Under the pieces are notes generated by a model. The model worked only from the letters and a program-made list of their open reading frames with translations, had not been told where the DNA came from and made no database searches. Below are positions 26,205 to 35,942 of a DNA stretch of 64,000 nucleotides, in pieces. Position 1 is the stretch's first letter, and every line of letters starts with the position of its first letter. The translations under genes were made by a program, and so were the position numbers. The DNA is from Falsiphaeobacter marinintestinus (GTDB lineage: Bacteria; Pseudomonadota; Alphaproteobacteria; Rhodobacterales; Rhodobacteraceae), in NCBI RefSeq assembly GCF_007923355.1, contig NZ_VOGO01000014.1, positions 1 through 64,000 on the forward strand, in the 5' to 3' direction.

Positions 26205-28610
26205 ATGAGTCTAATTAAGACTAAAAGTAATGTTTTACATCGCAAGGGTTACCGCGTGACAGGGCTCCGAGCCAACCTCAGGACATTTGCGAAAACCACC
26301 GGTGCGGTGGCTGTCTTTGCGTGGGCGTGGACTGTGCCGCTGATGCCCCCAATTCAGGCCGAGACCGATCCGTTAGATGCGCCGCTGGAGCGGGTCGAGT
26401 TCGGCGAAGATGACACCATTCGCGGCATCGTCGGTCAGTACCTGCGCGACCCGGACCTGTGGCCAACCGTGCTGGCACTGAACAACATCGCATCCCCCGC
26501 CGATCTGGTGCCCGGGATCGAACTGTACCTGCCGGTTCGTCAGGTATTCGCTGCTGATGACGCGCTGCTGCGGTCCCTGACCGCGATCCAGAAAGCCACC
26601 GCTGAAGGGGCCCGGATCTTTGCGCCACGCGAAATCGGAAACGCCATTACCACCCGCGACACGGCGATGGTGCGGCGCGAGGAAGGCGAATGGCGTCAGG
26701 TGGTTAGCTATGCCGGAGAGGCCACGGGCTACGCCAATCAGGCACTTGATATCTCGGTCGCGCAACGCGACCGCGCTGCCGAAGCGGTGGTTTCGGACGT
26801 GCATGGAACCGTGGAAGGGCGTGCCCCCGCAGAACCCAGCTGGTCGAACCGCAGTCTGGATGACATTCTGATCGAATTCGAACGCCTGCGCACTCTGTCC
26901 AACAGCACGACCCAGATCACATTCCGCGATCTCTCCCGCTTGCGGCTGAACCCCAATTCCAATGCCACGATCCAACGCATGCGGTCCGATCCGCTGACCG
27001 GGGGCGAGGTTACGAAAGTGTCGCTGGCCAACGGTGACTTCTACGCGCTCCTGAACCAGCTCACCGAAAAAAACGCGTTCGAGATCGAGGTGCCGGGGAT
27101 CGAATCCACGACCAATTCGTCCGACTTCTGGATCAAGAATGACCAGTCTGGCGCCCGATTTGTGAACTATGACGATTCGGACCTTGCGATTGAGCGCGAC
27201 GGTCAAAAGATCATGCTTGGCGAGAACGAAGGCGTCGTTCTGGCAGGCAAGACAGCCCAGCGCGCGCAGGTTCTGGACAGCCCGCTTTTGCTGACACCCG
27301 AAGTGGGCGATGTCATTTACACCGGCCTTGCGCCCCTGAGTTGGGAGCCGTTCGGCGAGGCGGCGGGCTATTGGCTTGAAGTTGCGCTGGATCCGGCCTT
27401 CAACCAGATGCAGATCTCTGAGTGGGGTATCCGTGAAACGGCGTTTCTGGCCGACAGCTTGCCACCCGCCAAATACCACTGGCGCGTCGCCGCGCTTGAT
27501 CAGCTCGGCCTGCCCGGACAATGGAGCACCGCGCAGGACTTCACCCTTCGGATCGACAATACGCCGCCCTACCTGACCTTGTTGTCGCCGGCATCGGGCA
27601 GCATCGTGACACAGCCTGAGGTCGAAATTCTGGGCGCGTCCGAGATTGATGCCGTGCTCAAGCTGAACGGCGCGCCACTGGTCATCGGATCGGACGGCAG
27701 CTTTGTCACCACGTTGCCGCTGACCGAAGGAACGAACACAATCACGGTTCAGGCCATCGATCCGGCAGGCAACACCAGCGACCGCAGCCTGACGGTGGTG
27801 TACCGCCCCACGGTTGCTGTCGAGATCTCGCTGAACAATCAGATTCCGCGCGTCGAAGGCGCGCTTGCAACACGGTCCGAAGTCTTGTCGCTGACTGGTC
27901 AGACCTCGGCGACAGTCGATGCCCCCGTGGCTGTCCGCGATGCCAGCGGAGCGATTGTTCTGCAGACCCGGGTCGCCCCGGACGGCGGGCTCAGCTTCAC
28001 GGTGCCGGTCGATGCTGCACCGCGGGCGTATTCCATCGAAATTCTTTCGCCAAATGGCACACCCGAAGGAACGCTCGAATTCACGGCCATACGCGACCGG
28101 ATCGCGCCCGAAATCCTGCTGGATCTGCCGCCACCGCGCGCGACGGGGGACCAAGAGATGCAACTGGCGGGCAGCGCTGGCGACGCGATCCGGCTGGAAC
28201 TTGGCGGAACCCAAGTGCCGCTGGTGAATGGCCGGTTTGACCTGTCCATGACACTTGCACCGGGTCTCAACAGCTTTGATCTGGCGGCGACGGACGCCGT
28301 TGGCAATATCAGCGTCACGCAGTTCAGCACCTTGCTGGACATCGACCCGCCCGAGATCCTGAACGTCGATCTGGGCCGCCCGCAGGGTGACACCGGCCCG
28401 ATTGAACTTTTGGTCGAGGCCAGTGACGAAAGCGGTCTGCGGCAGGCAGCACCTTTCGTGATTTCAATTGATGGGCTCGAAGTCGATGGATTCCTGCGCT
28501 GCGACACGGAAAGCGGTGTTTGTCGTGGCAGCCTGCCACCGGAAGCTGGCGATCTGGAACTGATCGAACTGATTATCGAAGACTACGCCGGCAACGCGGC
28601 ATTTTACTGA
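26205..28610 (+). CDS. FecR-domain protein with LysM-like and bacterial Ig-like segments
   Basis: This protein of about 801 residues has a basic N-terminus and a hydrophobic stretch at about residues 29-45 (TTGAVAVFAWAWTVPLM), probably a signal or anchor. A LysM-like unit follows at about 60-110 (DDTIRGIVGQYLRDPDLWPTVLALN ... LVPGIELYLPV). A FecR domain lies at about 245-390 (GGEVTKVSLANGDFYALL, DFWIKNDQSGARFVNYDD), then a fibronectin-like stretch (ISEWGIRETAFLADSLPPAKYHWRVAAL), then several Ig-like repeats with the pattern EGTNTITVQAIDPAGNTS. In known FecR/LysM proteins such modules sit in the envelope and bind peptidoglycan or signal. Its stop overlaps an ATG of the PKD gene (TGATG), so the two form an operon. 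Confidence 0.8.
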   Translation: MSLIKTKSNVLHRKGYRVTGLRANLRTFAKTTGAVAVFAWAWTVPLMPPIQAETDPLDAPLERVEFGEDDTIRGIVGQYLRDPDLWPTVLALNNIASPADLVPGIELYLPVRQVFAADDALLRSLTAIQKATAEGARIFAPREIGNAITTRDTAMVRREEGEWRQVVSYAGEATGYANQALDISVAQRDRAAEAVVSDVHGTVEGRAPAEPSWSNRSLDDILIEFERLRTLSNSTTQITFRDLSRLRLNPNSNATIQRMRSDPLTGGEVTKVSLANGDFYALLNQLTEKNAFEIEVPGIESTTNSSDFWIKNDQSGARFVNYDDSDLAIERDGQKIMLGENEGVVLAGKTAQRAQVLDSPLLLTPEVGDVIYTGLAPLSWEPFGEAAGYWLEVALDPAFNQMQISEWGIRETAFLADSLPPAKYHWRVAALDQLGLPGQWSTAQDFTLRIDNTPPYLTLLSPASGSIVTQPEVEILGASEIDAVLKLNGAPLVIGSDGSFVTTLPLTEGTNTITVQAIDPAGNTSDRSLTVVYRPTVAVEISLNNQIPRVEGALATRSEVLSLTGQTSATVDAPVAVRDASGAIVLQTRVAPDGGLSFTVPVDAAPRAYSIEILSPNGTPEGTLEFTAIRDRIAPEILLDLPPPRATGDQEMQLAGSAGDAIRLELGGTQVPLVNGRFDLSMTLAPGLNSFDLAATDAVGNISVTQFSTLLDIDPPEILNVDLGRPQGDTGPIELLVEASDESGLRQAAPFVISIDGLEVDGFLRCDTESGVCRGSLPPEAGDLELIELIIEDYAGNAAFY

Positions 28611-28651
28611 TGAGGACCGGTTTGGGGCGAACCGGCTACGGAGGACGACAC

Positions 28652-31600
28652 ATGGCGATCGTACGCAAATGGACAGCCGCGCTGCTCGGCCTCGCCCTGT
28701 TGGCGCAGGGCGGCACGGTCCATGCTCAGGCCGCAGACGGGCAACAGGGCCTGTTGGTGGTCTATGGCAAATCCGCCGCCAGCCGCGAGGGCGATACCGA
28801 CCGGCGTGAACAGATCTTTTTCAGCGTCCCGGCAGACCTCAAGGATCGTGTGTATGTTCGCCTGTTTGACCCCGAAACCTCGGGCGACAACGATTTCACC
28901 TATGGTGGCCCGCGCGATTCCATCACCACATTCCGCCTGTTCGGCGGCGATGGCGCCTTTTCAGACGCTGACCGCCCGCAACCCGTGGCCGACGGTGCAC
29001 GTGAGCCGCGTCTTGCCGAGGTCACAGCCGTTACAGGCCCCGGCAAACTGCTTAAGGAAAGCGCCTGGACCAGCGACAAGAAAACCGATGGGCGCTGGGT
29101 CAACCTGTCCGCCGTGCGCGCCCGGCAGGGCGAAATCGTCGGCGACCGCGCCTATTTCCGCCTCGATGTGCAGGGCACGGCGGGCAATGACGGCAACGGG
29201 TTTTCGGTTGGCGTCAGCCTGTCACGCGATCGCGCGCGGTCTCCGGAAGGGCTGGAAATGTTCTCGTACCGCCCGACGGTGCGGTGGGCCGCTCAGAATC
29301 CGCCAACACAGGTCTGGTTCACAAACACGGCCCCCGATGGCAATCTGACCGTGCAAAGCTTTGATGGCGCCAACGGCGAACTGGCTGTTGTGACCGACTT
29401 TGCCGATCTGGGCGTGCGGATTTCGGGGCAGGATTTCTGGACCTCGGACACCGTCCAGACCGACGACACAAATGTTGCGCTCAGCCTTCTGGGCGGATTT
29501 GAAACTCCGAACGATGTCACACTGGCGGTGTTCGACGACACTGGTGCGCCTGTCCCGCTGCAAATGCCCCCGACCCGCGCCCTGCAACCTGCACGTCCCT
29601 TTGTCACCGGCACGGCCCGTCCCCTGGCCGATTGCCGGGCCGTTGCTTTTGATGCCAGCGCCTCGCGCGGGCGCATCCCACTGGGCGTGACCTGGGATTT
29701 CGGCGATGGCACGACCTCGTCCGAGCCGGTCATCGCGCATCGTTATGCAGCGCCGGGTCGTTACTCCGCCCGGCTTGAGATCCTCGAAAGCGGCACGCGT
29801 CCGGGTCGTGGCGGTGCGGTCGACGTGCCTGTCCACGTGCGCAACGCCCCGATTGCTGTGCCCGGTGCAAAGATCGTCGTGGCCCCCGGTCAACCGGTCA
29901 GCTTTGATGGCACCCTGTCGCAACCGTCCGACAGCCCGATCACCCGCTATAAGTGGAGCTTTGGTGACGGCGCCATTTCCGAAGGTCCGATGGCGTCGCA
30001 TGTCTATGGCAGCCCCGGCCAGTTCCGCGCTGTGCTGAGGGTCGAAGACGACAGCCTGCACCCCTGCAACTTTGGCGTTGAAACCCGCAACGTCGTGGTG
30101 AACTTCCCACCCGTCGCCGAGGCTGGCACCAGCCAGTCTGCGGTTGTGGGCCAGCCCGTCGTGTTCAGTGGCGCGGCCAGCTATGACATTGATGGTCTGA
30201 TTGAAAGCTACAGCTGGGATATGGGCGACGGCACCGTGCTGACCGGCCCGACGGTGTCGCACACCTTCCAGACCTCCGGGTATTACCCGGTGGCCCTGAC
30301 CGTGACCGACGATAGCGGCGTCGCCAACAACATGGCGGTGGATCGCATGTTTGTGGGCGTCAACAGCCCGCCGGAACCCAGCTTTGAAATCCCGCCCCGT
30401 GCAATATCCGTGTCCGAAGTCGGCCTGCTGGATGCCAGCGCCTCGACCGACGCAGACGGGCAGATCCTGTCTTACCTATGGGACTTTGGCGATGGCGCGT
30501 CTGGCGAAGGCCAGGTGGTCGATTATGCCTGGACCCAACCCGGCACCTTCTCCGTCACGCTGACCGTCACGGACGACAGCGGCACGGCCTCGGCGATGCA
30601 AAGCACATCGCGCCTTGTCCGCGTCGATGCGGCCCCCGTGGCCGATGCTGGCGCGGATCAATATGTGACTGCAAGCGTGGTGTCCTTTGACGGCGGCGGG
30701 TCGCGTGATCCCGATGGGTCGGTGACCGAATGGGTCTGGGACTTTGGCGATGGCGGCACCGCCACCGGCAAGACCGTCGATCACGCCTATCTGCGCTCGG
30801 GCATTTTCGAGGTTGCCGTGGTGGTCCGCGATGACAGTGGCGCACCGCTGAACACCGACCGCGACACCATGCTGGTGACCGTGAACGCGACGCCGATCGC
30901 CGATGCAGGCCCGCCACAAACCGTGGCCCCGGGTGAAGAGTTCATCGTGTCAGGTCGCGCTTCGGTCGATCCGGATGGCGAGATCAGCCAATATGTCTGG
31001 ACCTTCCCGGACGGGACCGAGGCCACCGGCCAGCGCGCATCGCATGTGCTGTCAGAACCCGGCCTGCACCGGATCGGTCTGACCGTCTATGACAATTTCG
31101 CTGGCGGCGCGGCACAGGATCAATCCGAAGTGTTGATCACCGTCAACGCCCCGCCCGTCGCCGTGGCCGGATCAGACCATCTGATCGCACCGGGCGACAG
31201 CGTGGTGTTTGATGCCATGCAGTCCTATGACACAGACGGCAAGATGTCGGCCTTCCGGTGGGAGTTTGATGATCTCGGAGCACCGCTCGACTCTCCGCGC
31301 GTGGAACGGGCGTATGTTACGCCCGGTGTCTGGTCGGCGCAGCTGGTCGTGACCGATGACAGCGGCGTATTGAATGCCACGGCATCTGACGACGTGACGA
31401 TCCGCGTCAACAATGCCCCGGTGGCCGAAGCTGGCGCAGCGATCACCACAGACAGCCTCTATGTCGAATTCGATGGTACAGCTTCGGCGGATGCCGATGG
31501 CGACGCACTGATCTATCGCTGGGATTTCGGCGACGGATCGCTGCCCGCTTATGGCGAGAAAGTCACCCACGTCTTCCCCCGCTCGGGCATCTTCCCGGTT

Positions 31601-33514
31601 ACGTTGCGGGTCGATGACGGAACCGGCCTGTCGAACGCGCGCGCCATCGACGCAACCACAGTCACCATTCAGACTCGGCCCATGGCAGATGCGGGCGGTA
31701 ATCGCGACGTCTGTTCGGGCGAACCGATCCTGTTTGATGCGTCGGCCAGCGTCGATCCCGATGGCGGTCTGCTGCTGTACACCTGGGATTTCGGAGACGA
31801 GACCGGCTCAGACCTGATCAACCCGACCAAGACCTATGAATTCCCGGGCGTTTACCCCGTGACCCTGCGGGTCCGCAACGAAACCGGCACCGAACATGGC
31901 TCTGACATCGACCGGATCGCCGCACTGGTCCGCGAAGGCCCGATTTCCAATGCGGGTGAGGATCTGACCGTCTGTTCGAACCAGCAGGTGCGTTTTGACG
32001 GGTCAGGATCGACAGATGCCGACGGCGCTGTGAACGCATTCGACTGGACGTTCGGCGATGGCGCGACTGGCAATGGCGAACAGCCGGTGCACGTCTTTAC
32101 GCGTCCCGGCACCTATACCGTGACATTGACCATCACCGGCGAAGCGCGTGGCGCCTGTAGCCCGCTGGACAGCGATACGGCGAAGGTCACCGTCATCGCC
32201 GCGCCGGAACTGATGATCATCGGGCCGGAACGTGTCGGATCAGACATCTCGACACTGTACACGGCCGAGATTGCCAGCACCGGTTCTGGCACCATCGATC
32301 GCGTCAGCTGGGACTTCGGCGATGGCACCACGATGGACGGAGACGAGGTCGAACACAGCTTTGCACAGCCCGGCGAATACCTTGTCACCCTGCGCGCCAG
32401 CATCATTGGCGGCAACGCCAGCTGTAGTGAGCTTGAAACCGTGCGCAAGGTGATCGTCAATTCGGCCCCGGAACCGGTTATCGCTGGCCCCGAAATGGTC
32501 GCGGTCGGCCAATCGGTCACCTATGACGCCAGCCAAAGCCGTGACAGCGATGGCGCGATCATTGGCTATCTCTGGGACTTTGGCGATGGCACCACGGGGC
32601 AGGGCGTCATTGTAGCACACCGCTATGACACCCCCGGCACCTACACCCTGCGTCTGGCCGCCTTGGACGACGCGGGCGTGGACAACAGCGAAGTGATCCT
32701 GGAAAAGACCGTGACCGTCAAACCGGCTCCGATTGCTGGCCTGCAGGCCCCCAAATCGGTCTGCCCGGCACAGGACGTTCCGTGGACCGTCGCAGTTGAC
32801 AACGGAACGCAAGTGGACTGGCGGTTTGGTGACGGCGCATCCAAAACGGGATCGACCGTGTCACACGCCTTTGAACGGGCCGGGTTGTTCCCGGTTCTGG
32901 TCGCCATGGATGACGGTGCGGGGCTGTTGTCCAGCCGCCGCAGCGAAGAGGTTTATGTGCGTGTGAACCGCGCCCCAACCGCCTTGGCCGGACCCGACCG
33001 GATCGTGTGCCCGGGCGATCAGGTTACCTTTGATGCCGGTGCCTCTGGCGATCTGGACGGAGAGCTGTCGCAATGGATCTGGGATTTCAGCGATGGCCAG
33101 ACGCTGGAAGGCCCCATCGTGACCCGCAGCTTTGACACCGCCGCTGATTTGCGCGTGCGCCTGACCGTGCGGGATGACAGCGGGGCAGAGGGCTGTGACA
33201 TCGGCACCGACGCCGCACGCATTCTGGTCAATGCCCAGCCTCAGGTCGACGCCGGCCCGGATCAATCCGTTCCTGTGGGTGCCGCCCACGATATCGTCCG
33301 CTTTGACGGCAGCAATGCCAGCGACCCCGACGGGCAGGGGCTGCGCGTGTCCTGGGACTTTGGCGATGGCGCGCGCACTGCGGGCGCGGTGGCAACACAC
33401 CGCTTTACCCAGCCGGGGGAATACACCGTGACCGTGCAGGCGCGTGACACCACAGGCCTTGTCTGCGGCATCGGCAGCGACACGGCCATCATCACCGCCG
33501 TCCCGCGCGAGTAA
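28652..33514 (+). CDS. Very large secreted protein with about fifteen PKD-type repeats
   Basis: This 1620-residue protein has a clear signal peptide (residues 1-26, ending TVHAQA). Start ATG 28652 has GGAGG 7-8 bases upstream, better than ATG 28610. Residues about 30-330 form an N-terminal domain of no known family. From about 335 to the C-terminus the protein is an array of roughly 85-residue PKD repeats, recognised by fifteen WDFGDG-like motifs (variants WSFGDG, WDMGDG, WTFPDG, WEFDDL, WDFGDE, WRFGDG, WDFSDG). The last repeat ends without an anchor, sorting signal or enzyme domain. PKD domains are beta-sandwich extracellular modules for protein or glycan contact. The role here is unknown, probably an envelope or surface scaffold coupled to the FecR protein. 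Confidence 0.85.
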   Translation: MAIVRKWTAALLGLALLAQGGTVHAQAADGQQGLLVVYGKSAASREGDTDRREQIFFSVPADLKDRVYVRLFDPETSGDNDFTYGGPRDSITTFRLFGGDGAFSDADRPQPVADGAREPRLAEVTAVTGPGKLLKESAWTSDKKTDGRWVNLSAVRARQGEIVGDRAYFRLDVQGTAGNDGNGFSVGVSLSRDRARSPEGLEMFSYRPTVRWAAQNPPTQVWFTNTAPDGNLTVQSFDGANGELAVVTDFADLGVRISGQDFWTSDTVQTDDTNVALSLLGGFETPNDVTLAVFDDTGAPVPLQMPPTRALQPARPFVTGTARPLADCRAVAFDASASRGRIPLGVTWDFGDGTTSSEPVIAHRYAAPGRYSARLEILESGTRPGRGGAVDVPVHVRNAPIAVPGAKIVVAPGQPVSFDGTLSQPSDSPITRYKWSFGDGAISEGPMASHVYGSPGQFRAVLRVEDDSLHPCNFGVETRNVVVNFPPVAEAGTSQSAVVGQPVVFSGAASYDIDGLIESYSWDMGDGTVLTGPTVSHTFQTSGYYPVALTVTDDSGVANNMAVDRMFVGVNSPPEPSFEIPPRAISVSEVGLLDASASTDADGQILSYLWDFGDGASGEGQVVDYAWTQPGTFSVTLTVTDDSGTASAMQSTSRLVRVDAAPVADAGADQYVTASVVSFDGGGSRDPDGSVTEWVWDFGDGGTATGKTVDHAYLRSGIFEVAVVVRDDSGAPLNTDRDTMLVTVNATPIADAGPPQTVAPGEEFIVSGRASVDPDGEISQYVWTFPDGTEATGQRASHVLSEPGLHRIGLTVYDNFAGGAAQDQSEVLITVNAPPVAVAGSDHLIAPGDSVVFDAMQSYDTDGKMSAFRWEFDDLGAPLDSPRVERAYVTPGVWSAQLVVTDDSGVLNATASDDVTIRVNNAPVAEAGAAITTDSLYVEFDGTASADADGDALIYRWDFGDGSLPAYGEKVTHVFPRSGIFPVTLRVDDGTGLSNARAIDATTVTIQTRPMADAGGNRDVCSGEPILFDASASVDPDGGLLLYTWDFGDETGSDLINPTKTYEFPGVYPVTLRVRNETGTEHGSDIDRIAALVREGPISNAGEDLTVCSNQQVRFDGSGSTDADGAVNAFDWTFGDGATGNGEQPVHVFTRPGTYTVTLTITGEARGACSPLDSDTAKVTVIAAPELMIIGPERVGSDISTLYTAEIASTGSGTIDRVSWDFGDGTTMDGDEVEHSFAQPGEYLVTLRASIIGGNASCSELETVRKVIVNSAPEPVIAGPEMVAVGQSVTYDASQSRDSDGAIIGYLWDFGDGTTGQGVIVAHRYDTPGTYTLRLAALDDAGVDNSEVILEKTVTVKPAPIAGLQAPKSVCPAQDVPWTVAVDNGTQVDWRFGDGASKTGSTVSHAFERAGLFPVLVAMDDGAGLLSSRRSEEVYVRVNRAPTALAGPDRIVCPGDQVTFDAGASGDLDGELSQWIWDFSDGQTLEGPIVTRSFDTAADLRVRLTVRDDSGAEGCDIGTDAARILVNAQPQVDAGPDQSVPVGAAHDIVRFDGSNASDPDGQGLRVSWDFGDGARTAGAVATHRFTQPGEYTVTVQARDTTGLVCGIGSDTAIITAVPRE

Positions 33515-33527
33515 GCGAAACACACGC

Positions 33528-33554
33528 CAGAGGCGCTCGCACCGGGCGCCTCTG
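33528..33554 (+). terminator. Hairpin after the PKD gene (possible terminator)
   Basis: CAGAGGCGC (33528-33536) and GCGCCTCTG (33546-33554) form a perfect 9-bp stem 14 bases after the PKD stop. There is no T-run directly behind it, although TTTTT follows at about 33583. It may be a weak or Rho-assisted terminator separating the PKD gene from the cyclase gene. Confidence 0.45.
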
Positions 33555-33619
33555 ACCGCTCTGGTTGGGCGGGCTCAGCGCTTTTTGCCAAATTCAACCC
33601 TGGTGTTGATTTCAATATC

Positions 33620-33633
33620 GTTTGTACACAAAC
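33620..33633. promoter_or_regulatory. Inverted repeat GTTTGT-AC-ACAAAC before the cyclase gene
   Basis: This perfect 14-bp inverted repeat is centred 26 bases before ATG 33652. TATTAT, a possible -10 element, follows at 33639-33644, and no Shine-Dalgarno sequence precedes the ATG. It may be an operator. No regulator can be named. Confidence 0.3.
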
Positions 33634-33651
33634 CATCGTATTATTCCGGCA

Positions 33652-35364
33652 ATGAGATTTCCGCTTCGCTCCAAATTTTTTCTGTTTGCTGTTCTGCTCG
33701 CCATCGCGCCCCTTGCGCTTGTCGGGCAGAATCTGACGCGCCTTGCGCGGGACGAACTGAAAAGTGCGGCCAACGAAGATCTGACCACCGTCGCCGCCGA
33801 ACTGCGGGCGGCTTTTGACAACACGTTTCAGGGCCGCTGGCTGACCCCTTTGATGGTCATCCGCAATGGCATCGACAGCGCGGAACTGGGCGTGCCGCAA
33901 AAGGTGTCTCTGCTGACGCTGGGTCTTGAAGAGCTGCCGCAGGTCGTCGCGTTGCAACTGTCGGTGCAAGGGTCTGATCTGCCGATCCTTGTTACCAACG
34001 AAGGCTTTGCCAGCAAGATGGTGCAGGCGGGTCTGGAACCGATCAAAGTGCTGTCGACCCCGCCCGACCTGATCAAGGCCATTCAGGAAACCGGGCAGTT
34101 TGGCCGCCCTTTGGTGTCGCGTCTGGAAGAAACCGGGCACTGGATGGCGACGCTGGCTCTGCCGCTGACCACCAAGATCGCAGGTCGTCAGGTGACCATG
34201 GCCGCCAAGATCAACCTTGCCCCGCTGGGGGAAATGGTTGAACGCCATCCCTTTGCCCAACGCGGCGAGATCACGGTGATCGACCAATCCGGGCGCACCG
34301 TTCTGGAAGACGACGCACGGCAACTGATCGAACGCGACATCGTCGCCTCGACCCTGCCGCTGATCGTGGCCGGGGCGCGCGCCGATGCGCTTGAACCCTA
34401 TGTTCGCCCCGACGGCACCGCGTTTCTGGGGGCCTATGCCTTTCCGGACTCGTTTCAGTGGGCGGTCATCACAGAACTAAGCGAAGACAAGGCGTACGCC
34501 GTCGTCAACGCAATCACCCGCCAGATCCTGATCGTCGGGCTGGTCGGCTTCCTTTTGGCCGGTGTCGGTGCGCTGGTCTTTGCCCGCGCGCTCAGCCGAC
34601 CGATCCTGAAGATCGGCGAAGTCGCAGCATTGGTCGGCGAGGGCGATTTTTCGGCCCGGGTTGAAAACGTCCGGTCACGCGATGAAATCGGCGATCTGGC
34701 CGATCGTTTCAATAACATGATCGCGCATCTGGGCGAACGGCTGGAACTGATGAAGTTCGTTTCACGTGGGACCATGTCCGCGATCCAGAGTGCGGATGAA
34801 ACCGGCATGCATCGCGGCGGTGAACGACGCCGCGTCTCGGTCATCTTCACCGACATTCGCGGCTATACTGAGTTTTCCGAACGCGTTCCGCCCGAAACGG
34901 TGATCGAGGCGCTGAACAGTTACTTCGACGTACAAACCGACATCGTTGAACAGCACGGCGGCGACGTCGACAAGTTTGTCGGCGATGCGCTGGTTGCCGT
35001 GTTCGAAGGCGACGACATGGAAAGCCGCGCGGTGGCCTGCAGTGTTGAAATCACGCAGGCGATGATCAAGCTGCTGGAAAAGTTCCCCGAATACGATCTG
35101 CACGTCGGCATCGGCGTCGCCTCGGGCGAGGTCGTGATGGGTGCCATGGGCGCGAAGGAACGTATGGATTTCACCGTTCTCGGTTCAACCGTCAACCGCT
35201 CGGCCCGCCTGTGTTCCGAAGCTGCCCCTGGGCAGGTTCTGATCGATCAGGAAACCCGCACTGCTGCGGCCGAAGTGAAAGATGTGACCTTCCAGACGCT
35301 CGACCCGATCCGCCTGAAAGGCTATGCCGATCCGGTTCTGGCCTTTGCCGCCTCGCAGGCCTGA
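33652..35364 (+). CDS. Membrane-bound class III adenylate cyclase with sensor domain and HAMP
   Basis: This protein of about 570 residues has TM1 near 5-25, an extracytoplasmic sensor region of about 260 residues (Cache-like by position), TM2 near 290-312, a HAMP linker (SRPILKIGEVAALVGEGDFSARV), and a class III cyclase domain at about 393-540. Both metal-binding aspartates are present (VIFTDIRGYTEF; DKFVGDALVAVF). The adenine-selecting pair looks like Lys (DKFVG) and Asp (MDFTVLG), and the transition-state Asn and Arg are in VNRSARL. It should therefore make cAMP in response to a periplasmic signal. ATG 33652 is preferred to TTG 33622. It lies between the PKD gene and the cNMP-binding ABC-like gene. 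Confidence 0.88.
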   Translation: MRFPLRSKFFLFAVLLAIAPLALVGQNLTRLARDELKSAANEDLTTVAAELRAAFDNTFQGRWLTPLMVIRNGIDSAELGVPQKVSLLTLGLEELPQVVALQLSVQGSDLPILVTNEGFASKMVQAGLEPIKVLSTPPDLIKAIQETGQFGRPLVSRLEETGHWMATLALPLTTKIAGRQVTMAAKINLAPLGEMVERHPFAQRGEITVIDQSGRTVLEDDARQLIERDIVASTLPLIVAGARADALEPYVRPDGTAFLGAYAFPDSFQWAVITELSEDKAYAVVNAITRQILIVGLVGFLLAGVGALVFARALSRPILKIGEVAALVGEGDFSARVENVRSRDEIGDLADRFNNMIAHLGERLELMKFVSRGTMSAIQSADETGMHRGGERRRVSVIFTDIRGYTEFSERVPPETVIEALNSYFDVQTDIVEQHGGDVDKFVGDALVAVFEGDDMESRAVACSVEITQAMIKLLEKFPEYDLHVGIGVASGEVVMGAMGAKERMDFTVLGSTVNRSARLCSEAAPGQVLIDQETRTAAAEVKDVTFQTLDPIRLKGYADPVLAFAASQA

Positions 35365-35754
35365 TCAGTACGTAAACACCGCCCAAGCCCAGGCCATCGC
35401 GACATAGGTCAACTGATGCAGCGCTTGATCGACTCCTGCCGCGCGCCAGAACAATGCCTGTGTCGGGTTCAGGTCCTTGTCGTCCGAATACCGGGCCTTA
35501 CAATAGTCGATGTTGAAATGGATGACCCATTCAAGCGCGACGATCACCAGAGTGAACAGAACCGGCGCGCCCATGATCACGAAGACGATGATCGATCCGA
35601 CCACATGAACCCCGGCGTGCTGGGCCCGCCCCATGTGCCAGTATTCGCCGCGACCAGACAGCATTTTCGGAGTCTGCAGGAAATAGTCGGCAAACATATG
35701 CTTGACTTGCAGCAGGCAGATCAGAAGCAAAACGGTGCTTATGGTGGGTAACAA
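35365..35754 (-). CDS. DUF3307 family membrane protein
   Basis: This 129-residue protein has three or four membrane helices (TISTVLLLICLLQVKHMFADY, HAGVHVVGSIIVFVIMGAPVLFTLVIVALEWVIHF, TYVAMAWAWAVFTY) and the DUF3307 signature QVKHMFADYFLQ near the N-terminus. DUF3307 proteins have no established function. It is read towards the cyclase gene, with the two stops adjacent, and divergently from the ABC-like gene. The start is TTG 35754, with GGGGAG six bases upstream. Confidence 0.8.
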   Translation of the reverse strand: MLPTISTVLLLICLLQVKHMFADYFLQTPKMLSGRGEYWHMGRAQHAGVHVVGSIIVFVIMGAPVLFTLVIVALEWVIHFNIDYCKARYSDDKDLNPTQALFWRAAGVDQALHQLTYVAMAWAWAVFTY

Positions 35755-35942
35755 TGCCGTCTCCCCAATGGCTCTCTTAAAGAAACTTAGGCACTAATGT
35801 GCGTTGCTGCAAACAGCCTGCGCAGATTGCGGCCAAACTTAACGGATTGCCAGCATGGTTGTTGCCTTGTTACCCTTTGAGACCAACCCGTGAGATGGCC
35901 AAGTAGATCGGGCAAGAAATTTTGATTTAACGGGCGACTCTC

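Noticed and set aside
26373-28214. 613-codon open frame on the minus strand across the FecR-type gene
   Set aside because: It is the antisense shadow of a real gene; it is Arg/His/Gln-rich, as GC-rich shadows are, and has no domain or ribosome site.
28652-33514. Regularly spaced similar DNA segments, considered as a CRISPR array or satellite
   Set aside because: The spacing is about 250 bases and the repeats encode PKD motifs in one open frame.
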